A stretch of 49,479 nt of DNA from Armatimonadota bacterium (GCA_012512265.1 JAAZEM010000047.1:1-49479); one strand, 5' to 3'. Counted from the first letter of the stretch, positions 23,386-31,662 are shown. A program made the numbers and translations. Notes: generated by a model not told the origin, from the sequence alone.

Positions 23386-23976
23386 TCAGAAAAAGACACG
23401 CAGCAGGCGCGTGAGAATGCCTGGCTTCTGCGCCTTGCCGATGGGACCCTTGCCCGTGTAGGTGATCTGAGCGTCGGCGATCAGGCTTGACAGGACCGTG
23501 TTCTCCGGGGAGACATCTTCCGGACGAACGCGGCCGGTCAGGCGCAGCTCCTGCTTCTCCTCATTGATCACCACCGTGCGCGTGCCCTCTATCTCCAGCA
23601 TGCCATCCGGCTGCACGCGGACCACCTGGACGGTCATCCGAGCGGTGAGGTTGGATGACCGGCTCGTCGCGCCCTGCCCGGTGAACTTATGGGCATCGTT
23701 GAAGCCGGCTTCAGGCAGGAACTTGAGCACCCCAGTGGAGGGGGAGACCTGGTGAGAGTGCTTCTTCTCGGCCTGCGTGTTGGCCTGCTGCGAGGCTGCC
23801 GCCGATTCGACGATCAGGACGGTCAGGAGGTCCCCGGCCTGATGCGCGCGCTGATCCGCGATCAAGGGAGCGCGGCGTGTTCCTGCCGAGTTCCAGATGG
23901 AGTCTGCGCTCGCCAGGCTGGTCAGGGCGGAGAGCCCTAGCACCAGGCAGATAGAGGTTGCTCTTGTCTTACGCAT
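23386..23976 (-). CDS. flgH: Flagellar L-ring protein FlgH without a lipobox
   Basis: 196 residues from ATG 23976, with GGGGAGAG upstream. L-ring hallmarks: SIWNSAGTRRAPLIADQRAHQAGDLLTVLI (in two parts), ESAAASQQANTQ, LTARMTVQVVRVQPDGMLEIEG, VINEEKQELRLTGRVRPEDV. FlgH is normally a lipoprotein with Cys at the processing site; here the signal peptide ends LTSLASADS, which suits signal peptidase I, and the only Cys (position 9) is inside the hydrophobic core. The ring should still form in the outer membrane, showing a diderm envelope. Confidence 0.94.
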   Translation of the reverse strand: MRKTRATSICLVLGLSALTSLASADSIWNSAGTRRAPLIADQRAHQAGDLLTVLIVESAAASQQANTQAEKKHSHQVSPSTGVLKFLPEAGFNDAHKFTGQGATSRSSNLTARMTVQVVRVQPDGMLEIEGTRTVVINEEKQELRLTGRVRPEDVSPENTVLSSLIADAQITYTGKGPIGKAQKPGILTRLLRVFF

Positions 23977-24046
23977 CCATTTACTCTCCCCGGGGATGGC
24001 TGCCCCGGAACGACGCGGCGGTGGAAAACGCGGCCCTGATGGCAGG

Positions 24047-25084
24047 CTACTCTCCCGGGCCAAGAATCGCCTCGGCGGTGCCGGGTCCGGTCACGCGGAC
24101 GCGGTACTCGCGGCCTCCCGTGAGGTTGACGACCCGGATCTCCCCACCGGCGGCACCTTCCTCCAGGGCTTTCGCAGGAACGCGCACCCGAATGGCGCCG
24201 GCGCGAAGAGAGACCGTGATCGTGTCGCCGCGATGCACATCCGGCGTGGCCTCCACGCAGGACGCGGTGAGCACGCTACCCGCCGAAAGCATCCGGCGGA
24301 CGCGCAGGCCAACAATCTCCGCATTGGGCGCAAGCGGCTGGGCGATTCCGGCGACATCGCGCTGCTCGACGCGTGCGTCACCCTCCGCGAGGAGGGTGCC
24401 ATAGCTGAGAGCCCGCGTCGCGACCCAGACCGGCGAGAGGCGGCGCACTCGCACGGTGACGCTTGCCGTCGCAGCGAGGGTGCCATCCACCAGAGCGCGC
24501 AGCCGGACGGCCACGACGCTCGCGGCATGGGCGTTCCCCTCACCGGGATCCGCTATCAGCTGAAGTTCCCCCTCGGGCACAGTCAGGGGGAGGGGAGTCG
24601 AGAGTGGCTCGACGATCACCTTCTCCCCGTCGCGCGGGTTGCAGACGCGGCGCACCGCCGCTTCGGCGGCGCGAATCTGCTCCTCGGGTGAAACGGTGCG
24701 TCCTGCTCTGCGGACTACAATCCGGTCGGGCGCGAGGAAGTCGAAGTGTTCGGGGTTGAGCCGGCTCTGGCGCATGCGGATGTGGATATAGCTGAGCTCC
24801 ACCACTCGTTCCCGCCCAGGGAGCGGCGCCTGGCCGACAATTACCTCACGCGCCCGGGCGGCGAGCGTCGGGTCGCCCCGGAGCACGCCCAGATCGCCGA
24901 GACGGATCTGTGGTCCGCGCACCGTCACCTCGGGCAGCAGCGTCACCTCCACGCGAGCGGGCGGCTCTTCACCCAAAACCCCGGTGGAGAGAACGCACGC
25001 ATTCAGCACGAGCGCGGTGGCGAGGTGGAAGAGGCCACGGCGCAGCCCGCGGTTCCCGCTATCGGCTGGGCTTCTCATCCCCAT
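24047..25084 (-). CDS. flgA: Flagellar P-ring assembly chaperone FlgA
   Basis: 345 residues, longer than the enterobacterial protein (about 220). A signal peptide (LFHLATALVLNACVLSTGVLG) is followed by an N-terminal domain and a C-terminal SAF domain: TRALSYGTLLAEGDARVEQRDV, GLRVRRMLSAGSVLTASCVE and VHRGDTITVSLRAGAIRVRV. It assists FlgI polymerisation in the periplasm. ATG 25084 is preferred (GAGGGA 5 bases upstream); ATG 25078 is possible. First gene of the seven-gene minus-strand flagellar operon. Confidence 0.93.
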   Translation of the reverse strand: MGMRSPADSGNRGLRRGLFHLATALVLNACVLSTGVLGEEPPARVEVTLLPEVTVRGPQIRLGDLGVLRGDPTLAARAREVIVGQAPLPGRERVVELSYIHIRMRQSRLNPEHFDFLAPDRIVVRRAGRTVSPEEQIRAAEAAVRRVCNPRDGEKVIVEPLSTPLPLTVPEGELQLIADPGEGNAHAASVVAVRLRALVDGTLAATASVTVRVRRLSPVWVATRALSYGTLLAEGDARVEQRDVAGIAQPLAPNAEIVGLRVRRMLSAGSVLTASCVEATPDVHRGDTITVSLRAGAIRVRVPAKALEEGAAGGEIRVVNLTGGREYRVRVTGPGTAEAILGPGE

Positions 25085-25152
25085 CAGCTCCCTCTCGCGA
25101 TACGGCCAGGTGTTCCGCTGGTCCGTCCTGGCCCGGAAAACGATTCAACTCT

Positions 25153-25180
25153 GCTTCGGCAGTTCGAGGAGACAATCTTA
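25153..25180 (-). promoter_or_regulatory. Possible sigma-28 promoter for the flgA operon
   Basis: Minus-strand TAAG (25180-25177), 16-base spacer, GCCGAAGC (25160-25153), compared with the sigma-28 consensus TAAA-N15-GCCGATAA. Five of eight -10 bases match; the spacer is one too long. It is 70 bases from the flgA start. Confidence 0.3.
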
Positions 25181-25210
25181 AACCCGGAGGCAGTTCCCTC
25201 TTCTCAAACT

Positions 25211-25237
25211 TAAGGCGGGTAGCGGTTCGGCCGAAGA
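25211..25237 (+). promoter_or_regulatory. Possible sigma-28 promoter for the HDOD gene
   Basis: TAAG (25211-25214), exactly 15 bases, GCCGAAGA (25230-25237), against consensus TAAA-N15-GCCGATAA. It lies 111 bases before the HDOD start and is divergent to the element above. A TTGACA at about 25289 has no matching -10. Confidence 0.35.
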
Positions 25238-25348
25238 AATCGTTGAGGAGTCAGACCTCCCATAATGCAGTTAGATGGCGCGTTTCTTGACACGCGTTAG
25301 GGGAGCCCCGCCGGGAGCGCTCCGGGGCTCTCGAGAGGAATAGGACGA

Positions 25349-26224
25349 ATGCTGGCCGATAAGGTCAAGCAACACGTGATGGAGCTCCGAGATTTGCCGA
25401 GCCTTCCAGAGGTAGTGGCACGCGTGCTCCAGGTCGTGGACAATCCCCGCTCATCGGCGGCTGATTTTGGGCGGGCCATCTCGCTGGATCCCGCGCTGAC
25501 CGCGCGCATCCTGCGCCTGGCCAACTCAGCATTCTATGGCTACACGGGCCGGATCGGCACGGCCGTTCAAGCGGTGACCATCCTCGGCTTTGCTCAGGTG
25601 CGCAGTCTGGTCCTCACTGTCAGCATTCTGGATCTCTTCTGGCATTCTGGGAAGAGGCCGGCCCTCCCGCATTACGATTTCTGGCGGCACTGCATCGCGT
25701 GCGCCGTCGCCGCGCGCGCCCTGGCGCGTCGAACCCGCATCTGTCCCCCGGAAGAGGCCTTTGTCGCCGGCCTGTTGCACGACCTGGGCAAGATGGTGCT
25801 GGCCACGGTCATTCCCGACGAGTACCACCAGGTGGTGAAGCAGGCGGAGGCCGAGGGAAGGGTGCTGGTAGAGGTGGAGCAGGAGTGCCTGAGCCTCACG
25901 CACTCCATGGTGGGTGGTTGGGCGGCCGAGAAGTGGCGGCTGCCCATGGCGCTGAACCAGGCCGTCGAGCGGCACCACGAATGGGTGGCGGATGCGCCTG
26001 CCGCCGGCCTGGCGCGGTGCGTCTTCTTTGCCAACCGGGTAGTGGGGAGCGGGGAGTTCGGATGGTCCGGGAATGGACAGCCCCTCGAGATCGATACCCG
26101 CCTCCTGGCGGGAACCGGGATCGATCCGGCCGACCTGGATGCGATTCCAAGGGAGATCGCCGAGGATTACCAGAGCGCGTGCCAGCTTCTGGATGTGATT
26201 GGATCCAAGGGGGAGGGTTTCTGA
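25349..26224 (+). CDS. HDOD domain signalling protein
   Basis: 291 residues. The HDOD domain covers most of the chain: LPSLPEVVARVLQVVDNPRSS, ISLDPALTARILRLANSAFYG, the VQAVTILGFAQVRSLVLTVS segment and the HD-like LLHDLGKMVLATVIPDEY. HDOD proteins are degenerate HD hydrolases, usually without nuclease activity, found near chemotaxis and c-di-GMP genes. Here the HD pair (His-Asp in LLHDLG) is kept. ATG 25349 follows GAGAGGAATAGGA. Its stop overlaps the start of the next kinase as TGATG, so the two are coupled. Confidence 0.93.
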   Translation: MLADKVKQHVMELRDLPSLPEVVARVLQVVDNPRSSAADFGRAISLDPALTARILRLANSAFYGYTGRIGTAVQAVTILGFAQVRSLVLTVSILDLFWHSGKRPALPHYDFWRHCIACAVAARALARRTRICPPEEAFVAGLLHDLGKMVLATVIPDEYHQVVKQAEAEGRVLVEVEQECLSLTHSMVGGWAAEKWRLPMALNQAVERHHEWVADAPAAGLARCVFFANRVVGSGEFGWSGNGQPLEIDTRLLAGTGIDPADLDAIPREIAEDYQSACQLLDVIGSKGEGF

Positions 26225-27546
26225 TGGCAACGCTTCCGCTCGTTCGTGCAACGACATCCGATGTGGGGAGCCAGAGGGCGCCGCTGCCGAGCGCGACGGA
26301 GTGGGCGCAGATGCTCCACTATGCCGAAACGCTTCGCGCGCTGAACGACCGGCTGCGTACTTCCTACGAGCAGCTCTCGTCGCTCTTGATCCTGGGGCAG
26401 GCGTTCAACGCGGCTGGCAGTCGCGGGCGCGTCGGCGAGATCCTAATGGAGATCGCCAGAGAAGTGCTTCCCTACCGCGCTGCCGCCATTCTCCTCTATG
26501 AGGAAGGGACGTATCACCGGCGGGGCACCGTCGATTTGACGCCGGAGTTGGACGCCGAGCTATCGCGGCAGATGATGGATGGCGTCCTCGAATGGGTGCG
26601 TGAAGCTGGCCAGCCCACGACGCGCGCCGCGGATGGCGACCAGGTGGGATCTGTCCAGTCCTATGCTTTCCTGCCGCTCCTTTTCCAGCAGGAGCTGGTG
26701 GGGGTCCTCTGGCTGGCGCTGGATGAGCCGGTGGAGCGGCTCACCGAGGACCGGCTTCAGGTGGCGGATGTGATCGCCGGCCAGGCGGCGGCGGCATTCC
26801 GCAACGCTGCCTATGCCGATCTCGAGCGCAGCTACCAGCAGCTCCATGCTCTAGAGTCGATCAAAGATGATCTCATCCACATGATCGTCCATGACCTGAG
26901 AAGCCCGCTCACGGTCATCATGGGGAACGTGGAGTCGGCGCTCTTCATGGCCCAGGATTCTCGGCAAAAGGAGATTCTCCAGCGCGTCATCTCGGGATGC
27001 GAGGGCATGCTCACGCTGATTGGGAATCTGCTAGACGTGAGCCGCATGGAGGAGGGGAAACTCGAACCCCGCCTGGAGGAATTCCCCTTATCCGAGGTGG
27101 TTCAGGCCAACCTCGAGATTCTCTCCCCCGCGGCGGCCCGGTGGAACAAGCCGATTGTCTGCCACGCCCCCGAGGATCTGCCCCCCCTGTGCGCGGACCG
27201 GGACCTGGTGCGCCGGATTCTTGCCAATCTGCTCGGCAACGCCCTGAAGTACTCGCCCCCCGGCAAGCCGATCGAGATCGATGCCCAATACGATGAGGAG
27301 CGCAGCGAGTTCTTGATCTCGGTGACCGACCATGGCATTGGGATCGCGCCGGAGTTCCACCAGAAGATCTTCGACAAGTTTGGCCAGATCGAGGCCAAGC
27401 AATCGCGCGAGCGCGTGGGTTCCGGCCTGGGGCTCACTTTCTGCCGCATGGCGGTCGAGGCGCACGGCGGGCGGATCTGGGTGGAGAGCGTTCCGGAGGA
27501 GAGCTTCACCTCCTTCCGCTTCACACTGCCCATGCAAAGAGCGTGA
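26224..27546 (+). CDS. GAF-domain sensor histidine kinase
   Basis: 440 residues from ATG 26224, which overlaps the HDOD stop and follows GGGAGGG. An N-terminal coiled region (33-65) leads into a GAF domain (about 65-200, VLPYRAAAILLYEEG, FLPLLFQQELVGVLWLAL). The dimerisation domain has His223 in IVHDLRSPLTV, then HATPase boxes NLLGNALKYSPPG, VTDHGIGIAP and VGSGLGLTFCRMAVEAHGG. No membrane span; cytoplasmic. It is coupled to the HDOD protein, suggesting the HDOD module modulates or reports kinase state. The partner regulator is probably one of the receivers downstream. Confidence 0.93.
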   Translation: MATLPLVRATTSDVGSQRAPLPSATEWAQMLHYAETLRALNDRLRTSYEQLSSLLILGQAFNAAGSRGRVGEILMEIAREVLPYRAAAILLYEEGTYHRRGTVDLTPELDAELSRQMMDGVLEWVREAGQPTTRAADGDQVGSVQSYAFLPLLFQQELVGVLWLALDEPVERLTEDRLQVADVIAGQAAAAFRNAAYADLERSYQQLHALESIKDDLIHMIVHDLRSPLTVIMGNVESALFMAQDSRQKEILQRVISGCEGMLTLIGNLLDVSRMEEGKLEPRLEEFPLSEVVQANLEILSPAAARWNKPIVCHAPEDLPPLCADRDLVRRILANLLGNALKYSPPGKPIEIDAQYDEERSEFLISVTDHGIGIAPEFHQKIFDKFGQIEAKQSRERVGSGLGLTFCRMAVEAHGGRIWVESVPEESFTSFRFTLPMQRA

Positions 27547-27561
27547 GCCGCCGCGCCGGCG

Positions 27562-28473
27562 CTATTTCGGGGCGTCCCAGCTGCTGATCAGGGCGGACCC
27601 GGGCGCGTCCGGCGCGGGCGAGGAAGCCTCGATATCCAGCATCGCGATTCCCATGCGCATCTGAGACACGGGGTTGGTCACTTTGTAGAGGCGGCGGATG
27701 ACGTCCGCGATCCGGTCACAGACGGTCACCAGGTCTCCTGCCTGTTTGCCCAGGGCGGGGTCGGTAGGCGTCAGCATGAGCGAGAGGAGCTCGCAGGTGC
27801 CCGAGATCACCTGCAACGGATTGTTGATCTCATGGGCGAGCGCCCGGGTTGTTTGGATGACGGTAGCCAACTGGATGTTGCGCGTGCGCTCGGCCTCTAG
27901 CTCGCGCTCCCGGTCGCGGATATCGAGGCAGCGGCTAAGCACGGCGGGGAGCACCGTCGCGTAATCCATCGATTTCATCACGTAATCGGCGGCGCCCAGC
28001 TTCATTGCCTCGACCGCCACCGCCTCGTCGCCGTAGCCGGTGACCAGGATCACGAGCGCGTCCGGCCAGGAATCCCGGATATGACGGAGGACCTCGATGC
28101 CGTTCATGCCCGGCATCTTATAATCCAGGATGACCGCCTCCGCGCCGACGCTGGAAAGGTGGTGGATGCACTCTTGGCCGGAGCGCATGACGACCACCTC
28201 TCCATGAGGGAAGCCCCGCTGCAGTGCCATTCGGCAAACAGCGAGCTGATCCGGATCGTCATCCACGACGAGGATCCGCACCTCGCGCGTATCCACGACT
28301 CGCTCTGAGGTGTTGGTGCTCTCGGGGCGTCTGGCTGGTTGCGTGGCGCCCTCGCGCGCCAATGCCTCCATCGGGCGCGGAGCGCCGGAGATCTGCGCCG
28401 GCGCTACCGGTCCGGCATTTCCTGTATGCATGTGGCTTGTCCCATCACAAGGCATATGCTTGGGTGCTTGCAT
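27562..28473 (-). CDS. Receiver protein with a lone DHp (HisKA-like) domain and no ATPase domain
   Basis: 303 residues; ATG 28473 has GGAGAG 7 bases before it. Residues 1-62 are a Pro/Ala-rich, probably disordered N-terminus. Receiver at about 65-180: DDD at 71-73, phosphoacceptor Asp117 (VILDYKMPG), Thr145, Lys167 (YVMKS). A coiled coil (185-205) leads to an H-box, ALAHEINNPLQVISG with His214, and a second helix ending near 275. The chain stops there, with no N-, G1- or G2-box. It could act as a phosphotransfer or dimerisation module fed by another kinase, or be a truncated hybrid. It is convergent with the GAF kinase (15-base gap), and its predecessor on the minus strand is the Rcp-like receiver. 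Confidence 0.88.
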   Translation of the reverse strand: MQAPKHMPCDGTSHMHTGNAGPVAPAQISGAPRPMEALAREGATQPARRPESTNTSERVVDTREVRILVVDDDPDQLAVCRMALQRGFPHGEVVVMRSGQECIHHLSSVGAEAVILDYKMPGMNGIEVLRHIRDSWPDALVILVTGYGDEAVAVEAMKLGAADYVMKSMDYATVLPAVLSRCLDIRDRERELEAERTRNIQLATVIQTTRALAHEINNPLQVISGTCELLSLMLTPTDPALGKQAGDLVTVCDRIADVIRRLYKVTNPVSQMRMGIAMLDIEASSPAPDAPGSALISSWDAPK

Positions 28474-28489
28474 GGCAGCTCTCCGCGAG

Positions 28490-28517
28490 ATGCCACGGCG
28501 GTCCTCCCCCGTGGCAT
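28490..28517 (-). terminator. Hairpin between two receiver genes
   Basis: ATGCCACGG (28490-28498) pairs with CCGTGGCAT (28509-28517), 9 bp, loop 10 bases. Its right arm runs into GGCATGCC, a feature shared with other intergenic hairpins here. It may end or attenuate the kinase/receiver transcript before the receiver-DHp gene. Confidence 0.5.
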
Positions 28518-28527
28518 GCCTCTATGC

Positions 28528-28971
28528 TTACCCTGGCGACCCCTGTTGGGTGTGGTTCATATCGCGCCAATAGCGAACGATGGCCCGCAGCTTGCGTGAG
28601 AGGTCCTCGAACTGCACTGGCTTGATGACATAGCTGTTGGCGCCGAGTGCGTAGCACTCGGTCACATCCTCCTGCCGGTCCGAGGTCGTCAGCATCACCA
28701 CGGGCGTGGCATCGAGCCCTGCGCAGGATCGGATCTGGCGCAGTACCTCCTTGCCGCTGATCTTCGGGAGGTTGATATCCAGCAGGATGAGCTCAGGCGC
28801 GTGCCTTCCACTGCCGGCGGGTGCACCGACGCCCGTGAGATAGCTCAGCGCCTCCTCGCCATCACGCAACCAGACGAGGCTGCGCGCCTTCATGCCGTCC
28901 AGGGCCCACCGGGCGAGGAACGCGTGATCCTCATCATCCTCCACCAAGACGGTTGCTCTCGGCACCTCCAC
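28528..28971 (-). CDS. Single-domain response regulator, Rcp1-like
   Basis: 147 residues from GTG 28971, preceded by GGGAGGG at 5-base spacing. Only a receiver: acidic residues Glu11-Asp12-Asp13, phosphoacceptor Asp65 (ILLDINLPK), Thr95/Thr96, and Lys117 (YVIKPVQF). The EDDEDHAFLARWAL start and SYVIKPVQFEDL end are typical of the Rcp1 class, which serves phytochrome-like kinases. The start lies one base after the stop of the kinase gene at 28973, so the two are a cotranslated pair. Confidence 0.94.
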   Translation of the reverse strand: MEVPRATVLVEDDEDHAFLARWALDGMKARSLVWLRDGEEALSYLTGVGAPAGSGRHAPELILLDINLPKISGKEVLRQIRSCAGLDATPVVMLTTSDRQEDVTECYALGANSYVIKPVQFEDLSRKLRAIVRYWRDMNHTQQGSPG

Positions 28972-28972
28972 C

Positions 28973-31012
28973 TTACCCTCCCTTTTCTCGCACCGGGAGC
29001 GTGAAATGAACCGTGCATCCCTCTCCCACCTGCGACTCGATCCACACCTTGCCACCCAGGCTCTCGATCACCTTGCGAACGATGGCGAGTCCAACGCCTG
29101 TGCCTTCCACATCCGTATCGGTGTGCAGGCGCTGGAAGATGACAAACACTCTCTCGTGATACTCCGGGGCGATTCCAATCCCGTTGTCGCGCACATAGAG
29201 GTGCGCCTCGTCGCCTTCCAGAAATCCCCCCACCTCGATGCGAGGCGCGGGGTTGTCGCTCATGAACTTGGCGGCGTTCCCAATCAGGTTGTCCATCACC
29301 TGGCGCAGCGAAGTTCGGTCTGCGTAGACGACCGGCAGGGAGGGAGCAACGTCCAGGCGAATCCCGCGGGCGTTGAGGCGCTCTTGCCAATCGGTGGCGA
29401 TCTCTGCCATCGCGTCGTCTAGGGCGACTACCTCTTGCTGGAGGTGCCTTCCCACGCGGGAGAACTGGAGCAGATCGCCGATCAGCCGCTCCATGCGCAG
29501 AACGTTCGCATCAAGGCGGTCCAGCAGGTGCCGCGCGCTCTCGTTGAGCGCGTCGCCAGCCTCGATGCGGAGCATGCCTGTGAGGCCATGAAGCGAGACC
29601 AGGGGCGAGCGGAGATCGTGAGAGACGGTGTAGACGAACGCCTCGAGCTCCTGATTCTTGCATTGGAGCTGGGTGCGATGCGCCTTCTCCTCTTCCTGGC
29701 GGCGCTTCTCCTCGGTGATATCACGGGCCAGGATGACCACCTGGGAGCTGCGCGTCCCTTCGCCGCCCATCGGCGTGCTCACGACGTGGAACGGCACGGG
29801 GGCCCCGCTGCGATGCCTCCAGATCACCTCGCCCTCTCGCGTTTCCATGAACGACTCGCGGATGATACGACGGGTGGCCTCCTCCTCAGCTGCCTCAGAG
29901 GCAAGCACCAGCAGCGACTGCCCCACCAACTCTGAGGGGGAATGATCCAGCGCCCTCATCACGGCCTGGTTTGCATAAATGATTCGGCCCTCGCTATCGA
30001 CGACAAGCACGCACTCGCCGATGTGGTCCAGCGCGTAGACCAGGCTGCGCACCTGGGCATGGAGGCGAGCGTTGTAAATCGCCAGGGCGATCTGGCCCAC
30101 CAGCAGCTCGGCGGTGAGTACCAGCTCCGCGTCGCGAACGAGATCGAACGGGCCGTGGTTCTGGACACCCAGGAAGAGCATGGCGCCGAGCACTTCTCCC
30201 TTGGCGATGATCGGCACCGCCAGGCAGGCCCGGCCCGGAACGAGCGCCATCGGATTGGGATCGAGCGGCAGCTCGCGCGTGGTCGTCGCTGTTTGAACGC
30301 GGCGAGACTGCACGGCGCGACTGCAGAGCGACTGGGTGTCGTCGGCGAACACCATGGAGCCGAGCGTGGCTTCCAGTCCGGATCCCCACACCGCCCGGCA
30401 GGCGAGCGTTCCATCCTCCTCCAATAAGCGGACCAGTGTGCCTTCCACGGCGGTAAGGCGGGCGCCCTCCTCGCAGACTAGCTGGAGAACCTCGTCGAGG
30501 TTGAGGCTGGATGTGACGGAGCGGGTCACTTCGGCCAGCGTGAAGCCGAACTCGGCGGTCTCGTTGGCCTCATTGAGGATGCGCCGCTGGTGCTCGCACG
30601 CCACGGCTCGAATCGCCATGAGCGAGCAATCCGTGATGGCTTCTGCCGCCTCCAGGAGTGCGCTCACGTCCCCGTTGGCGTGAAGAGCGACGAGGGGCCA
30701 CGCGGCCTGATGGAAGGCGCCGACGAACTCCTGGAGCTGTGCCAAGGTAAACCGCCGGATCATGCCGGACGGCCCCAGCCATGCCGCGGCGCTGGCAAGG
30801 ATCTCTTCGGAGCGATGCTCCAGGTAACCCACGCATGCCTGGGAGAAGTGCGAGATGATCTGGCGCACCGCGGCGCGCTCATCAGGCGAGAGCGCCGCCG
30901 TGCTTGGAGCGAGCGCTGCCTCCCAGCGCTCGCGCAGGCTCGCGGGGCGCGCGGCGATCAGCTGGGCGAAGCCGTTCCTTCGCCGCAGGGGTGACTCTGG
31001 CTGTGTCTGCAT
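28973..31012 (-). CDS. GAF-PAS sensor histidine kinase, phytochrome-like kinase class
   Basis: 679 residues from ATG 31012 (AGGAG 8 bases upstream); GTG 31015 is an alternative. The first 170 residues are helical, like the N-terminal sensor bundles of stress or aerotaxis proteins. A GAF domain follows (about 175-330), then a PAS domain (about 335-450, VLVVDSEGRIIYANQAVMRAL), a short coiled coil, and a kinase core of the phytochrome type with His465 in TVSHDLRSPLVSL, N-box NLIGNAAKFM, RDNGIGIAP and GTGVGLAIVRKV. No chromophore-binding Cys is identified, so it is not claimed to sense light. Its partner receiver follows after one base. Confidence 0.93.
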   Translation of the reverse strand: MQTQPESPLRRRNGFAQLIAARPASLRERWEAALAPSTAALSPDERAAVRQIISHFSQACVGYLEHRSEEILASAAAWLGPSGMIRRFTLAQLQEFVGAFHQAAWPLVALHANGDVSALLEAAEAITDCSLMAIRAVACEHQRRILNEANETAEFGFTLAEVTRSVTSSLNLDEVLQLVCEEGARLTAVEGTLVRLLEEDGTLACRAVWGSGLEATLGSMVFADDTQSLCSRAVQSRRVQTATTTRELPLDPNPMALVPGRACLAVPIIAKGEVLGAMLFLGVQNHGPFDLVRDAELVLTAELLVGQIALAIYNARLHAQVRSLVYALDHIGECVLVVDSEGRIIYANQAVMRALDHSPSELVGQSLLVLASEAAEEEATRRIIRESFMETREGEVIWRHRSGAPVPFHVVSTPMGGEGTRSSQVVILARDITEEKRRQEEEKAHRTQLQCKNQELEAFVYTVSHDLRSPLVSLHGLTGMLRIEAGDALNESARHLLDRLDANVLRMERLIGDLLQFSRVGRHLQQEVVALDDAMAEIATDWQERLNARGIRLDVAPSLPVVYADRTSLRQVMDNLIGNAAKFMSDNPAPRIEVGGFLEGDEAHLYVRDNGIGIAPEYHERVFVIFQRLHTDTDVEGTGVGLAIVRKVIESLGGKVWIESQVGEGCTVHFTLPVREKGG

Positions 31013-31034
31013 CACATAGGCTCCTAATCTCCTG

Positions 31035-31113
31035 TTCGGCAGGGGAAGCGAGTGGCTTTAGAGACTTGTACAATCCGCCACCGGTGCTTAAGCCCTACCG
31101 GTGGCCTGCCGAA
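31035..31113. repeat. Nested inverted repeats in the divergent promoter region
   Basis: Outer arms TTCGGCAGG (31035-31043) and CCTGCCGAA (31105-31113), inner arms GCCACCGGT (31077-31085) and ACCGGTGGC (31097-31105), all exact. The two right arms abut while the left ones are separated by 33 bases. The position between divergent signalling genes suits shared operators, or an old small palindromic element. A TACAAT lies at 31069-31074. Confidence 0.5.
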
Positions 31114-31145
31114 AGGAAGCTCAAGAATGGTGGGACCGTGGAAAG

Positions 31146-31616
31146 ATGGATGTGCTGCTCATCGGCCGGGATCGCAGGATTGTGGAGATGGCCCGGAAGG
31201 TGTGTGCCGGGCTCGCACAATCGCCACGGCTGCAGGTGCGGGACAGTGATGAAGCCGCCCAGTATCTTTTCCCGGACAATGGCGTCTCGGAGCCCCATCT
31301 GCCGGCGCTTATCGTCATGGACCTGAATGGATCCGGAACGGGCGAGGTCGATCTTCTTGCCCGCACCAAGGCGGATCCCTGGCTGCGCATCGTGCCCTTC
31401 GTGGTGATATCGGCGTCGCCCGATACCGCAGATCTGCGCCGCAGTTACCTGGCGGGCGCCAACAGCTACGTCGTGCGGCCGGAATCCGACCAGGAGATGG
31501 AAGCAACGCTGCGGCACTTGTTCCGCTACTGGCTGGATGTCAACGAGCCGCCTCCGCCGGCGGTCGGTTGCGCCATGCGTTCCCGTCGCGGTGTGCACGG
31601 CCGCTCCTCCGCCTGA
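31146..31616 (+). CDS. Degenerate (pseudo-)receiver domain protein
   Basis: 156 residues from ATG 31146; the ribosome site is poor. An Rcp1-like fold by pattern (ADPWLRIVPFVVISAS, YLAGANSYVVRP, LFRYWLDVNEPP), but two parts of the phosphorylation site are altered: the acidic pair is replaced by Gly7-Arg8 in LLIGRDRR, and the conserved Lys is Arg111. The phosphoacceptor Asp59 and Ser89 remain. Mg2+-dependent phosphorylation is therefore doubtful, and it may work as a protein-protein interaction domain. It is divergent from the phytochrome-like kinase and 46 bases before the receiver-GAF gene on the same strand. The C-terminal 20 residues are basic and probably disordered. Confidence 0.8.
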   Translation: MDVLLIGRDRRIVEMARKVCAGLAQSPRLQVRDSDEAAQYLFPDNGVSEPHLPALIVMDLNGSGTGEVDLLARTKADPWLRIVPFVVISASPDTADLRRSYLAGANSYVVRPESDQEMEATLRHLFRYWLDVNEPPPPAVGCAMRSRRGVHGRSSA

Positions 31617-31662
31617 AGCCTTGCATTGGTCTGGCGGAGCGGTGACTGCCTGAGAGAGAGCG

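Noticed and set aside
28973..31012. Bacteriophytochrome photoreceptor
   Set aside because: The kinase core is of that class, but no chromophore-binding Cys or PHY domain could be identified, so light sensing is not claimed.
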